From NCBI GenBank assembly GCA_964416315.1, contig CAYQDR010000029.1, positions 1 through 41,250 of the forward strand: a DNA stretch of 41,250 nt, in the 5' to 3' direction. The position numbers and the translations under genes were made by a program. Each line of letters starts with the position of its first letter. Within the stretch, counting starts at the first letter, position 1. Below are positions 15,658-23,623 of this stretch, one piece after another. This stretch comes from CAYQDR01 sp964416315. Lineage in GTDB: Bacteria; Methylomirabilota; Methylomirabilia; Rokubacteriales; DASRDR01. The notes below the pieces were generated by a model, which ran no database searches, was not told the DNA's origin, and was given only the letters and a program-made list of their open reading frames with translations.

Positions 15658-18231
15658 TCAGCCGCGCTTCTGCCCGACTTGGCGCTCCATGCGGGCGAGG
15701 GCGGCGGCCATGTCGATCCCGTCCCGGAGCACGGGGGCGAGCGGGTCCCCCAGCTTGGCGAAGCGGCGCGGCGCCGTCCGGATCGTGAAGCGCCGGGGGT
15801 CGAGCCGCGCCGTGACCTCCGCCCAGCGGAGCGGGCAGGAGATGGGCGCCCCCGGGAGCGGCCGCACGGAGAAGGGCGCCACGATCGTCTGTCCGTGGCC
15901 GTTCTGGCCGAAGTCGATGTAGACCTTGCCGCCGCGCGCCTGGATCGGCCGGGCGACGGTGGCGCGCCCGGGCTCCGCCTCGACGCCCAGCAGGGCCAGG
16001 AGCCGGGCGAACGTCCGCGTCTCCTCGTAGCCGTAGCGGGCGCCGAGCGGGACGAGGATGTGGAGGCCGGTCGCCCCCGAGGTCTTGACGTGGCTCGGCA
16101 GCTCGAGGTCCTCGAGGATCCGGTGGAGCGCCCGCGCGACCCGCACGACGTCTGTGAACGGCGCGCCCTTCGGGTCGAGGTCGAGCACGAGCCAGTCCGG
16201 GCGGTCGAGCGAGCCGAGGCGCGAGCTCCAGAGGTGGAGGGGGATCGTCCCCAGGTTCACGACGTAGCGGAGCGTGTCGGCGTCGTTCGCGACGAAGTAG
16301 TCGATGTCGCGCTCGGTGTCCTTCGAGTAGATCCGCTCCGTGCGGACCCAGGCCGGGACGAAGTCCGGCGCGTCCTTCTGGAAGAAGGACTTGCCGGTGA
16401 TCCCGTCGGGGTAGCGGGTCAGGACGAGGGGCCGGTCGCGGAGGTAGGGGAGGAGCCGCGGGGCGACGGCGTCGTAGTAGGCGATGAGGTCGCCTTTCGT
16501 GTAGCCCTCGTCCGGCCAGAAGACCTTGTCCGGGTTGGTGATCCGCACCTCGGGCCGGCCCTCGGGCGCCCCGGCCGCGACCGGCTCGAGGGCGACGGGT
16601 TCCTCGCGCCGGCAGTCCTCGGGGCGCTTGTCGTCCCGGAGCCCGAGGAAGGCCGGGTGGCGGAGCCCTCCCTCGCGCGTCCACTCGGTGAAGCGCACCT
16701 CGCAGACGAGCCGCGGCTCGACCCAGTGGTGACCGGGCCCGGCCGGCGAGCCGACGTCGAACGGCGACGTCGGGCGGGCGAGCGGCTGGAGCTTCTCCCG
16801 GACGAGTCGGAGCAACGCCTCATCGAACCCCGTCCCGACCTTCGAGACGTAGACGAGCCGCGGGCCCTCGTAGAGCCCGAGATGGAGCGCTCCGAAATGG
16901 CCGCGGGAGCCCTGGGGGTCGGTGTACCCGCCGATGACGAACTCCTGCCGCCGCTGGCACTTGATCTTGACCCAGTCCCGCGAGCGCGTGCCCGTATACG
17001 CGCTGTCGCGGCGCTTGGCGACGATGCCCTCGAGTCGCTCCTCGGAGGCGGCGTCGAAGAACGCCTCGCCGTGCTCCAGGACGTGGTCGCCGTAGCGGAC
17101 GACGCCGCGAGCGGGGAGGAGCAGGCGGAGGCACTCCTTCCGCGCCTCGAGCGGGAGGCGGCGCAGGTCGCGCCCGTCGAGCCCGAGACCGTCGAAGAAG
17201 ACGGCGACGACGGGGATGAGCCCCCGCGCGCGCTCGACGTCGCGGGGGTTCGTCAGGTGCATGCGCGCCTGGAGGCGCTGGAAGCTCGGGCGCCCCGCCT
17301 CGTCCTCGGCCACGATCTCGCCGTCGAGGACGAATCGCTCGACCGGGAGCCGCCGGAGCGCCTCGGCGATCTCGGGGTAGCGGGCGGTGACGGCCTGGCC
17401 GCTCCGCCCGTAGAGCTCGACCGTGTCGCCCTCGCGCGCCGCGAGGACGCGGACGCCGTCGTACTTCACCTCGAAGAGCCAGCCGGCGTCCGAGAAGGGC
17501 CGCTCGGCGGGGACCGCGAGCATGAACGGCTGGCGCCGCGGATCCACGTCGCCCGCCGGCGCCCGGAGGGTCTGGAGCCGCCGGCGAAGGACGGCGAGCC
17601 GGGATGAAGCGTCCCGCAGCTCCTCCACGCGCAGCCCCGACAGCACCGACTCGGGGTACTGTTCTGTCGGCTCCTCGCCGCCCGCGAAGGCGTCGGCTTT
17701 CTTGAGAAGGAGCCACTCCTTGGCCTTCCCGCTCATCCGGACGAGGGTCCAGCGACCGCGGAGCTTCATGCCGGTGAGCTCGAGCTCGAGCTTGCCGTGC
17801 GCGAGCTGCTCCAGGGGATCCTCGGGCTTGACCAGGCGGTAGGTGCCGCGGTCCCACACGATGACGGGCCCGGCGCCGTAGTTCCCCTCGGGGATGACGC
17901 CCTCGAACTCCGCGTACTCGACCGGGTGGTCCTCGACGTGGACGGCGAGCCGCTTCTCCTCCGGGCGCAGGGATGGGCCTTTCGGGACGGCCCAGCTCTT
18001 CAGCACGCCGTCCATCTCGAGCCGGAAGTCGTAGTGGAGGCGCCGGGCGGCGTGCTTCTGGACGACGAAGAGCCGACTCGGCGCGGGCCGCGCGCCCCCG
18101 AAGGGCTCGGGCGTCCGCTCGGGGTCGCGCTTCGCCCGGTACGCCTCGAGCGGACGCGGCCGGTCCTCTCCCTCTCCCCTCCTCGGGGAGAGGGCAGGGT
18201 GAGGGGACGACCTTCTCCGCCCCAGCCTCAC
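15658..18231 (-). CDS. ligD: ATP-dependent DNA ligase D (3'-phosphoesterase, ligase, polymerase)
   Basis: End-processing enzyme of bacterial non-homologous end joining. Domain order is PE-LIG-POL, as in Pseudomonas. The phosphoesterase has HYDFRLEMDGVLKSWAVPKG and DHPVEYAEFEGVIPEGNYG. The ligase has EVKYDGVRV, with the adenylated Lys at 17464-17466, and VKIKCQRRQEFVIGGYT. The polymerase has WLVLDLDPKG and SGATGLHILVPLG. The 5' end is uncertain. There is no ATG; GTG 18231 is used here, while TTG 18276 would overlap the vapC end by 17 nt. The first residues translate a dispersed intergenic repeat (SSPHPALSPRRGEGE), so the true protein may begin nearer LEAYRAKRD at about 18150. Partner Ku is 4 kb away. 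Confidence 0.93.
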   Translation of the reverse strand: MRLGRRRSSPHPALSPRRGEGEDRPRPLEAYRAKRDPERTPEPFGGARPAPSRLFVVQKHAARRLHYDFRLEMDGVLKSWAVPKGPSLRPEEKRLAVHVEDHPVEYAEFEGVIPEGNYGAGPVIVWDRGTYRLVKPEDPLEQLAHGKLELELTGMKLRGRWTLVRMSGKAKEWLLLKKADAFAGGEEPTEQYPESVLSGLRVEELRDASSRLAVLRRRLQTLRAPAGDVDPRRQPFMLAVPAERPFSDAGWLFEVKYDGVRVLAAREGDTVELYGRSGQAVTARYPEIAEALRRLPVERFVLDGEIVAEDEAGRPSFQRLQARMHLTNPRDVERARGLIPVVAVFFDGLGLDGRDLRRLPLEARKECLRLLLPARGVVRYGDHVLEHGEAFFDAASEERLEGIVAKRRDSAYTGTRSRDWVKIKCQRRQEFVIGGYTDPQGSRGHFGALHLGLYEGPRLVYVSKVGTGFDEALLRLVREKLQPLARPTSPFDVGSPAGPGHHWVEPRLVCEVRFTEWTREGGLRHPAFLGLRDDKRPEDCRREEPVALEPVAAGAPEGRPEVRITNPDKVFWPDEGYTKGDLIAYYDAVAPRLLPYLRDRPLVLTRYPDGITGKSFFQKDAPDFVPAWVRTERIYSKDTERDIDYFVANDADTLRYVVNLGTIPLHLWSSRLGSLDRPDWLVLDLDPKGAPFTDVVRVARALHRILEDLELPSHVKTSGATGLHILVPLGARYGYEETRTFARLLALLGVEAEPGRATVARPIQARGGKVYIDFGQNGHGQTIVAPFSVRPLPGAPISCPLRWAEVTARLDPRRFTIRTAPRRFAKLGDPLAPVLRDGIDMAAALARMERQVGQKRG
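18165..18207 (+). repeat. Dispersed palindromic repeat, copy 1
   Basis: CCCTCTCCCC...GGGGAGAGGG stem followed by CAGGGTGAGGGG. Same family as the copies at 21892, 22947, 23576 and 23624. This one lies within the 5' end of the ligD reading frame. Confidence 0.75.
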
Positions 18232-18259
18232 CCGGGAATCGAGGGCTGCGCCTGAGCCC

Positions 18260-18649
18260 TCACAGCCAGTTCTCAACGCGAAGCCCTGGGACCCGTCTGA
18301 ACTCGTCCTCGTTGCTCGTCACGAGCCGCACGCCCAAGCTGAGGGCGTGTGCGGCGATCAGCAGATCCATCGGGCCGATCGGCTGCCCCTTCCGTTCGAG
18401 AGTGGTCCGGATCCGGCCGTACGTCTCGGTCGCGTCCCTGTCGAAGGCCGCGATCTCCAGGGCTGCGGTGAACCGCTGCAACGCTTCACGGTTCCTCTTG
18501 GGGTCTCGACTGTTGTTCGCGCCGTACTCCAGCTCGGCCAGCGTGATGGCCGACAGGCCGATGTCTCCGACGGCAAAGGCGCCGAAACGCTCCAATACCG
18601 ACGGCGGCCGCTGCCTGATGATGTGGATGCAAACGGTGGTGTCGAGCAT
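18260..18649 (-). CDS. vapC: VapC-type PIN-domain ribonuclease toxin
   Basis: 129 aa from ATG 18649, 5 nt after the antitoxin stop. PIN acidic residues are present: Asp3 (MLDTTVCIHIIR), Glu in LAELEYGA, Asp in MDLLIAAHAL and Asp in TSNEDEF. Metal-dependent RNase that blocks translation when unpaired. The order antitoxin then toxin and the tight spacing are standard for vapBC. Confidence 0.92.
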   Translation of the reverse strand: MLDTTVCIHIIRQRPPSVLERFGAFAVGDIGLSAITLAELEYGANNSRDPKRNREALQRFTAALEIAAFDRDATETYGRIRTTLERKGQPIGPMDLLIAAHALSLGVRLVTSNEDEFRRVPGLRVENWL

Positions 18650-18654
18650 GACCC

Positions 18655-18891
18655 TCACGAGAAGGCCCGGCCTCTCTTCTGCGCGCGGCCCTGACGCCGG
18701 CCCGCGACCATGAAGTCGTCCGTGAACCGGTCCAGGCTCCGCACGAGAGCGGCCCACGACCTCCGCCGGGGACGGAGCACCAGGGACCTCCCTTTCTTGA
18801 GGATCTCGACCTCGTCGCCTTCGATGCGAAACTCCTTCGGAATCCTCACCGCCTGGCTGTTCCCGCTCCGAAACACGCGCGCGGTCTTCAT
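18655..18891 (-). CDS. vapB: VapB-type AbrB-like antitoxin
   Basis: 78 aa. ATG 18891 is preceded by AGGAGGAGG. The swapped-hairpin DNA-binding part is FRSGNSQAVRIPKEFRIEG followed by DEVEILKKGRSLVLRPR. The C-terminal tail (DRFTDDFMVAGRRQGR) would thread into VapC. It should bind the inverted repeat just upstream and repress its own operon. Confidence 0.92.
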   Translation of the reverse strand: MKTARVFRSGNSQAVRIPKEFRIEGDEVEILKKGRSLVLRPRRRSWAALVRSLDRFTDDFMVAGRRQGRAQKRGRAFS

Positions 18892-18901
18892 GGCCTCCTC
18901 C

Positions 18902-18923
18902 TGTATATACGCGACAGTATACA
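18902..18923 (-). promoter_or_regulatory. vapBC operator/promoter inverted repeat
   Basis: TGTATA-N10-TATACA, 10 nt upstream of the vapB ATG, in an A/T-rich patch that also contains TATACT and TATATA -10-like boxes on the minus strand. Likely the VapBC autorepression site. Confidence 0.6.
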
Positions 18924-18974
18924 CCGCCGATTCAGGGCTCCGGCCAGGCGCTGCTCCCGGGTCCGATGCTCGAG

Positions 18975-19661
18975 CTAGCCACCCCGGTGCGCCGACGCTC
19001 GGCGCCGCACCTCGGGCACCACCTCGCGCCTGAGCAGCTCGATGCCGGCGAGGATGTCGGCCTGGGGCATGCCCGGCCAGCTCACCCGCATGCAGGCGTG
19101 GGTCACCCCGGCCCGGTGCTGGCGGAGCAGGGCCTCGACCACCTGGGCGGGCGAGCCGACGGCGAACCGATCGGCGGCCAGACGCCGCAGCTGCACCTCG
19201 GGCGGGGCGCTCGGGTCGAGCGTGATGCCGGGGATCCCCCACGACAGGTAGGCCGCGTACTTCTCGACCCCTTCGACGAGCCGGCTCACCCGCTCCGCCA
19301 TCGACACGCCGAAGACGGCGAACTCCTCGGCCCGGTAGCCGAGCCCCACGCCGAGCAGGAATCGTCCCCCGGTGATCATGTCCAGGAAGGCGCCGACCTC
19401 GGCCAGCTCGACCGGGTTGTGGAGCGGCAGCAGGACCAGGTTCGTGCCCAGCCACATCCCCTCCGCCTCGGCGGCGACGCGCTGCAGCATGGGCAGGAGC
19501 GGAAAGTAGTGGAATCCGGGCGTGACGTGGTGCTCCCCGCCCCAGATCGAGTCGAACCCGAGCGAGCGGATCAGGCGCACCTGCTCCAGCGTCTCGGCGA
19601 CCCGGCGGGCCGGGTCGTCGCCGGCCGGATGCTGTGCGTTCAGGTAGATGCCCAGCTTCAT
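18975..19661 (-). pseudogene. Luciferase-like (LLM) flavin monooxygenase with an internal in-frame deletion
   Basis: 228 aa, where the family is usually about 330. The N-terminal part is normal: MKLGIYLNAQHP, FDSIWGGEHHVTPGFHYFPLLPM, LVLLPLHNPVELAEV, GRFLLGVGLGYRAEEF. After RVSRLVEGVE it jumps directly to KYAAYLSWGIPG and the C-terminal LHRAGV..MRVSWPGMPQ region. The missing piece, about 100-115 residues, normally holds the IWIGG block of the barrel and part of the F420/FMN site. The reading frame is intact, so a short protein may be made, but an active barrel is unlikely. ATG 19661 has GGGAGG 9 nt upstream. Confidence 0.7.
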
Positions 19662-19708
19662 CGGGTCGCGACCTCCCGTACGAGTGGCGGTGGCACCGCG
19701 TCGGATGA

Positions 19709-20281
19709 CGGCATGGTAGCACCCCGGTCGAGACGCTCGAGATCTGTCGCGCGCTGTGGCGGCGCGACGGCGTCAGCTTCAGCGGCAGGCACTTCACGCT
19801 GGAGAACGTCACGCTGGAGCCGAAGCCGCACCGGCCCGGCGGGCCCCCCATCTGGATCGGCGGGAGCGGCCCCACGGCGCTCCGCGAGGCCGCCCGCTTC
19901 GCCGCCTGGTTCCCCGCCGGCCCCGGCGCCGAGTTCTTCGCCGAGCACTGGCCCCGCGTGCAGGCGGCCGCCCGCGCGGCGGGCCGACCGCCCGACGCCG
20001 TGACGGGCGCGGCGTACGTCACGCTGGCGCTCGATGCGAGCCCCGCCGCCGCCGAGCAGCGGCTGCGCGGCTTCCTCGAGGCGTACTACGCGGCCCCGGC
20101 GCGCGTGATCATGGCCCGCCAGGCGACCTACGCCGGCCCGATCGAGGGCGGCGTCGAGTGGCTCCAGCGCTGGATCGGCGCGGGCGCGCGCCACCTCGTC
20201 CTGCGCTTCGCGGGCGGCGACCAGCTCGCTCAGGTGGACGAGGCGGCTTCACGCCTCCTGCCCCCGCTCGAGCGCGGGTAA
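19709..20281 (+). pseudogene. C-terminal fragment of a second LLM monooxygenase
   Basis: Open from just after a TGA at 19706, with no start codon ahead of the homology. It reads VETLEICRALWRRDGVSFSG, then RHFTLENVTLEPKPHRP, PPIWIGGSGPTALREAARFA and ends ARHLVLRFAGGDQLAQVDEA before LPPLERG. This is the middle and C-terminal half of an LLM enzyme on the opposite strand to the gene at 18975. Its first residues correspond to the point where that gene is interrupted. An internal ATG/GTG could give at most a partial product. Confidence 0.7.
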
Positions 20282-20424
20282 GGCTGTTGCCCGGCCTCAA
20301 GCCGGATCTCCTGGCGGGCGTGTCGCGCTGTCAGGCCTCGCGGCGTGCGCCGGATCATCTGCTCCACGTGCTTCGAGCTAGACCGCGCTTCCCCGCCGCG
20401 AAGACTGTGCACGGAGGTTGGTCG

Positions 20425-20706
20425 ATGCCGAAGACGCTGTACATGGTGGTAGAGCATTTCAAGAACAAAGACGCCGTGCCCGTGTATCGCCGCTTTCGCG
20501 AGAGCGGCCGTATGGCCTCCGAGGGCCTGGTCTATGTCGCGAGCTGGGTCGATCACACGCTCGAGCGTTGCTACCAGGTGATGGAAACGCACGACCGTGC
20601 GCTGCTCGACGAGTGGATGGCGAAATGGAGCGACCTCGTCGATTTCGAGGTACATCCGGTCGTCACGTCGCAAGAGGCCGCCGAGAAGGTCGCCCCGCTG
20701 CTGTAG
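20425..20706 (+). CDS. DUF3303-family small protein
   Basis: 93 aa. ATG 20425 has GGAGG about 7 nt upstream. The chain reads TLYMVVEHFKNKDAVPVYRR, then RMASEGLVYVASWV and ERCYQVMETHDRALLDEWMA, which is the DUF3303 pattern: a ferredoxin-like dimeric alpha-beta barrel fold. Function unknown. The 143-nt gap before it contains a CCGGC-N5-GCCGG hairpin and no gene. Confidence 0.8.
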   Translation: MPKTLYMVVEHFKNKDAVPVYRRFRESGRMASEGLVYVASWVDHTLERCYQVMETHDRALLDEWMAKWSDLVDFEVHPVVTSQEAAEKVAPLL

Positions 20707-20751
20707 GTGTGCGCGGGGCGCCGCGCGGCGCGGTGGACGGCGTGGCGGTCG

Positions 20752-20961
20752 TCAGTCGCGCGTGAGGACGGCCTTGGCAGGGAAGCGGCGCGCCATGAGG
20801 TCCTGCGCGACCTGGGCGATCTCGGCCCACGGACGCTCCACGCTGATGTGCGGCGCAAGCTGGCCCGCCGCCACGAGGTCGGCGAGCCGCCGGAGGCCCA
20901 CCGATGCCGGCTCGCGCCCGAGCTCCGTGAAGAGGTAGAAGCCGTAGAGCGTCGTGCGGCC
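20752..20961 (-). pseudogene. Orphan C-terminal tail of a zinc-type alcohol dehydrogenase/quinone reductase (MDR family)
   Basis: Minus-strand frame reads RTTLYGFYLFTELGREPASV, then GLRRLADLVAAGQLAPHISV and APKAVL-type end FPAKAVLTRD before TGA. This is the last 70 residues or so of a medium-chain dehydrogenase. No N-terminal part exists. The fragment starts directly at the short palindrome that follows the stop of the next gene, and is even in the same frame as that gene. Confidence 0.75.
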
Positions 20962-20966
20962 GGGTT

Positions 20967-20979
20967 GACACAGGGTGTC
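20967..20979 (-). terminator. Short palindrome abutting a stop codon, copy A
   Basis: GACAC-N3-GTGTC starts right after the TGA of the PEP-mutase-family gene, followed by AACCCGG. The same block, with one base changed, follows the amidase stop at 24842-24854. Too short for a strong terminator, but positionally identical. Confidence 0.5.
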
Positions 20980-21822
20980 TCACCGCTCACCTCCCCTCCG
21001 CGTGAAGACCGCCTTGAGGTCCCGGCTCGGGACGGTGTCGCGCACCCAGGTGAACCCGCCCCGGTCCTTCATCTCGCGCGCGCCTTTGAGAAAGGCCGCG
21101 AGGGCGAGCCGCGAGAGCGCCCCGCCGACGCTGATGCGCTTGACCCCGACCTCGGCCAGCTGCTCGACCGTGAGCGCCGGATCGGCGGCGCTCATCACGA
21201 CGTTGAGCGGCCGGGTCACGGCCGCGGCGACGGTACGGATCGTGGCCAGGTCTCTCAGCCCCGGCGCGTAGAGCACGTCCGCCCCGGCCTTCTCGAACGC
21301 CTGCAGCCGCCGGATGGTATCGTCGAGATCGAGGCGGCCGTGCAGGAGATTCTCGGCCCTCGCCGTGAGCATGAAGGGGACGGGCAGCGACCGCGCGACC
21401 TCGACCGCGGCACGCACCCGCTCGACCGCGAGCTGGAAGTCGTAGATCGGGTTCGTCGGGTCACCCGTCGCGTCCTCGATCGAGCCGCCCACGACGCCCG
21501 TGTCCGCCGCCAGCCGGATCATCTCGGCGGCGGCTCGGGGCTCGTGGGCATAGCCGTTCTCCAGATCCGCATTGACCGGAAGCTCCGTCGCCCCCGCGAT
21601 CATCCGGCAGTTCTCGAGGACCTCGCCCCGGCTCACGGCGCCGGTCCCATCGGGGCGCCCGAGACTGTTCGCCAGGCCCAGGCTCGTCGTCGCCAGGGCC
21701 TCGAAGCCGAGCGACGCGAGGAGCCTGGCGGTGCCCGCGTCCCACGGGTTCGGGATGATGAAGGCGCCCGGTCGCTCGTGAAGTGCCCGGAACGCTGCCG
21801 CCTTCTCCGCTTGCGTGCGCAT
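20980..21822 (-). CDS. Isocitrate lyase/PEP mutase family carbon-carbon lyase
   Basis: 280 aa TIM-barrel enzyme from ATG 21822. Signatures: IIPNPWDAGTARLLASLGFE, ATTSLGLANSLGRPDG, the metal/substrate-binding DLENGYAH (for D-x-E-x-G-Y), GSIEDATGD, and ARAENLLHG. This is the ICL/PEPM superfamily subgroup often annotated as oxaloacetate decarboxylase, 2-methylisocitrate lyase-like or carboxyphosphonoenolpyruvate mutase; the catalytic Cys loop of true isocitrate lyase (KKCGH) is absent. Specific substrate cannot be given. Confidence 0.88.
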   Translation of the reverse strand: MRTQAEKAAAFRALHERPGAFIIPNPWDAGTARLLASLGFEALATTSLGLANSLGRPDGTGAVSRGEVLENCRMIAGATELPVNADLENGYAHEPRAAAEMIRLAADTGVVGGSIEDATGDPTNPIYDFQLAVERVRAAVEVARSLPVPFMLTARAENLLHGRLDLDDTIRRLQAFEKAGADVLYAPGLRDLATIRTVAAAVTRPLNVVMSAADPALTVEQLAEVGVKRISVGGALSRLALAAFLKGAREMKDRGGFTWVRDTVPSRDLKAVFTRRGGER

Positions 21823-21891
21823 GTAGACCTCGCAGTTCCCCGGCGACGACGCCGTCGAGTCGGCGTATTCGACCGGGTAGGCTTCGACCCC

Positions 21892-21932
21892 CCCCTCACC
21901 CCGCCCTCTCCCTCCCCGGAGGGAGAGGGAGC
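21892..21932 (-). repeat. Dispersed palindromic repeat, copy 2
   Basis: CCCTCACCCCGCCCTCTCCC then GGAGGGAGAGGG; reverse orientation to copy 1. It lies upstream of the PEP-mutase-family gene and the divergent ku. Between it and ku (21976-22010) is an A/T-rich stretch that may hold the ku promoter, without a convincing box pair. Confidence 0.75.
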
Positions 21933-22069
21933 CCTAGATACCACCGCTAGGCGTCGTGGGGTCCACCGTGCCCTATCCCTTGAAGTTGCAAGACCTTTTG
22001 AATCATAGGCGCGTCGGTGGTATGGTGCAAACCACTTTCCTCATTCGGGACAGCGAGGAGGCCTCGGAC

Positions 22070-22942
22070 ATGCCGCCGCACGCGTTGGGCTCGGGCACGA
22101 TCTCCTTCGGCCTGGTCTCCATCCCGGTTCGCCTCTTCACGGCGACGGCCTCCGGAGGCGTGAGCTTCAACCTCCTCCACGCCAAGTGCGGCTCGCGGAT
22201 CCGCCAGCAGCAGTGGTGCCCGACCTGCAAGGAGGTCGTGGATCGCGCCGGTCTCGTCCGGGGCTACGAGTTCGCCAAGGACCAGTACGTCCGGGTCAGC
22301 GAGGAGGAGCTCAAGGCCGTCGAGGGGGAGGCCTCGCGCGTCATCGACATCGCCGAGTTCGTCCCGCTCCCGCGCGTGGACCCGATCTACTTCGAGAAGA
22401 CCTACTACCTCGGGCCCGACAAGGGCGGCGAGAAGGCGTACCGGCTGCTGGCCGACGCGATGGAGAAGACCCAGCGGGTCGCCCTCGCCAAGTTCGTCAT
22501 GCGCGGCAAGGAGAGCCTGGTCCTGATCCGGCCCGCGAGCGGCGGTCTCATGCTCCACACGATGTTCTTCGCCGACGAGATCCGCGACTTCGGCGAGGTG
22601 GACAAGGGGCAGTCGGCGAAGATCAAGGAGGGTGAGCTCGACCTGGCCCTGCGGCTGATCGAGGAACTGTCCAACGAGGAGTTCAAGCCCGAGCAGTACG
22701 GGGACGAGTACCGGGTGCGGGTGCTCGACCTCGTGAACTCGAAGGTCGAGGGCAAGGAGGTCACCGCGGTCGGCCCGCAGGTCCAGCGCGCCCAGGTGAT
22801 CGACCTGATGGACGCGCTGAAGGAAAGTCTCGCCAAGCGCGTCGGGCAGGAGAAGAAGCCCCTCGCCAAGGTCAAGGCCGCCGCGGCGGCGCCCAGGCCG
22901 GCGGCCGCTCCCGCCAAGAAGGCCCAGGCCGCGAAGAAATAA
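22070..22942 (+). CDS. ku: Non-homologous end-joining protein Ku
   Basis: Homodimeric ring that binds broken DNA ends and recruits LigD. 290 aa from ATG 22070, chosen because GGAGG lies 8 nt upstream and MPPHALGSGTISFGLVSIPV is the usual N-terminus; in-frame ATGs further upstream exist. Ku core features: VSIPVRLF, the Cys pair region HAKCGSRIRQQQWCPTCKE (a zinc-like CxnCxxC), YEFAKDQYV, FEKTYYLGPDKGGEKAYRLL, and FKPEQYGDEYRVRVLDLVNSK near the C-terminus. A Lys/Ala/Pro-rich tail (PLAKVKAAAAAPRPAAAPAK) could bind DNA. Divergent from the PEP-mutase-family gene. Confidence 0.96.
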   Translation: MPPHALGSGTISFGLVSIPVRLFTATASGGVSFNLLHAKCGSRIRQQQWCPTCKEVVDRAGLVRGYEFAKDQYVRVSEEELKAVEGEASRVIDIAEFVPLPRVDPIYFEKTYYLGPDKGGEKAYRLLADAMEKTQRVALAKFVMRGKESLVLIRPASGGLMLHTMFFADEIRDFGEVDKGQSAKIKEGELDLALRLIEELSNEEFKPEQYGDEYRVRVLDLVNSKVEGKEVTAVGPQVQRAQVIDLMDALKESLAKRVGQEKKPLAKVKAAAAAPRPAAAPAKKAQAAKK

Positions 22943-22946
22943 GCAA

Positions 22947-22988
22947 GACCCTCTCCCTCCGGGGAGGGAGGGTCAGGGTGAGGGTGGG
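22947..22988 (+). repeat. Dispersed palindromic repeat, copy 3
   Basis: GACCCTCTCCC-TCC-GGGGAGGGAGGGTC hairpin then AGGGTGAGGG, 4 nt after the ku stop. It could also act as the terminator between ku and the convergent relE-like gene. Confidence 0.75.
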
Positions 22989-22994
22989 GGCCCG

Positions 22995-23273
22995 TCACCT
23001 GCGCCGGTATGTCGTCGTCGTTCGCCGCTCGATGGCGGGGACGTCGACTACCCCACGGTCAGGGTAGACGTCGAAGAAAATCCGCCAGTCGCCCACGCGG
23101 CGGCGAAAGGCGGTGCGGTGGCCGGCCAGTCGCTGGATATCCCCGGCGAAGGGATTTCGCTCCATCTCGCCGAGTGCGCCCCAGAGCCGCTCCTGCTCAT
23201 GCCGAGGCGCGCGTGCGATGGCTTTTCGGGCGGGCTTGGCGACTCGGACTTCCCAGCGCGGCTCGGAGCTCAT
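22995..23273 (-). CDS. RelE/ParE-family toxin
   Basis: 92 aa from ATG 23273 (another ATG at 23294). Pattern WEVRVAKPARKAIARAP, MERNPFAGDIQRLAGHRTAF, RRRVGDWRIFFDVYPDRGVV and a C-terminal IERRTTTTYRR, the RelE superfamily fold with Arg-rich active face. mRNA interferase or gyrase poison; the sequence does not decide. Its start lies inside the antitoxin gene: a 77-nt out-of-frame overlap, longer than usual, which ties its translation to the antitoxin. Confidence 0.85.
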   Translation of the reverse strand: MSSEPRWEVRVAKPARKAIARAPRHEQERLWGALGEMERNPFAGDIQRLAGHRTAFRRRVGDWRIFFDVYPDRGVVDVPAIERRTTTTYRRR

Positions 23274-23490
23274 CGAGCGTGTAGTAATCGCCACGGCGGA
23301 TGGCCGTGCGACCCCTCTCGATCGCGCGGAGTTCCCGCGCTGTGGGCGTGTAGGTCCGGCTCGCGAAGTAGACGCGGAGCGCTTCGCGGACGAGCTCCGA
23401 CCGCGTGCGGTGCTCGGCCTTGCGAACCCGCTCCACCTCGCGGATCATCGTGGGCGGGAGCGACACGGTCATCGTTTGGCGACTGCGCAT
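23197..23490 (-). CDS. Ribbon-helix-helix (CopG/MetJ-type) antitoxin
   Basis: 97 aa from ATG 23490. The N-terminal strand is RQTMTVSLPPTMIREVERVR and helix 2 is RTRSELVREALRVYF, a textbook RHH. The C-terminal part (AIERGRTAIRRGDYYTLDEL) should wrap the toxin. A CTTGGTGTTACTG-like A/T-rich patch near 23517-23545 may hold the promoter. Confidence 0.88.
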   Translation of the reverse strand: MRSRQTMTVSLPPTMIREVERVRKAEHRTRSELVREALRVYFASRTYTPTARELRAIERGRTAIRRGDYYTLDELRAALGSPSRQARPKSHRTRASA

Positions 23491-23575
23491 GAGCCCATCT
23501 CCATCGTACAAGGTAAGACTTGGTGTTACTGCGAGGATAGCTTGTCTGCAGGGGATGTCAACCGCTGCACCGGGC

Positions 23576-23614
23576 CCCCTCACCCTGTCCCTCTCGCCCG
23601 CCGGGCGAGAGGGG
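23576..23614 (-). repeat. Dispersed palindromic repeat, copy 4
   Basis: CCCTCACCCTGTCCCTCTCG with GCCCGCCGGGC core and CGAGAGGGGAC; reverse orientation. Placed 9 nt from copy 5 in inverted arrangement. Confidence 0.75.
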
Positions 23615-23623
23615 ACAAAGAAA

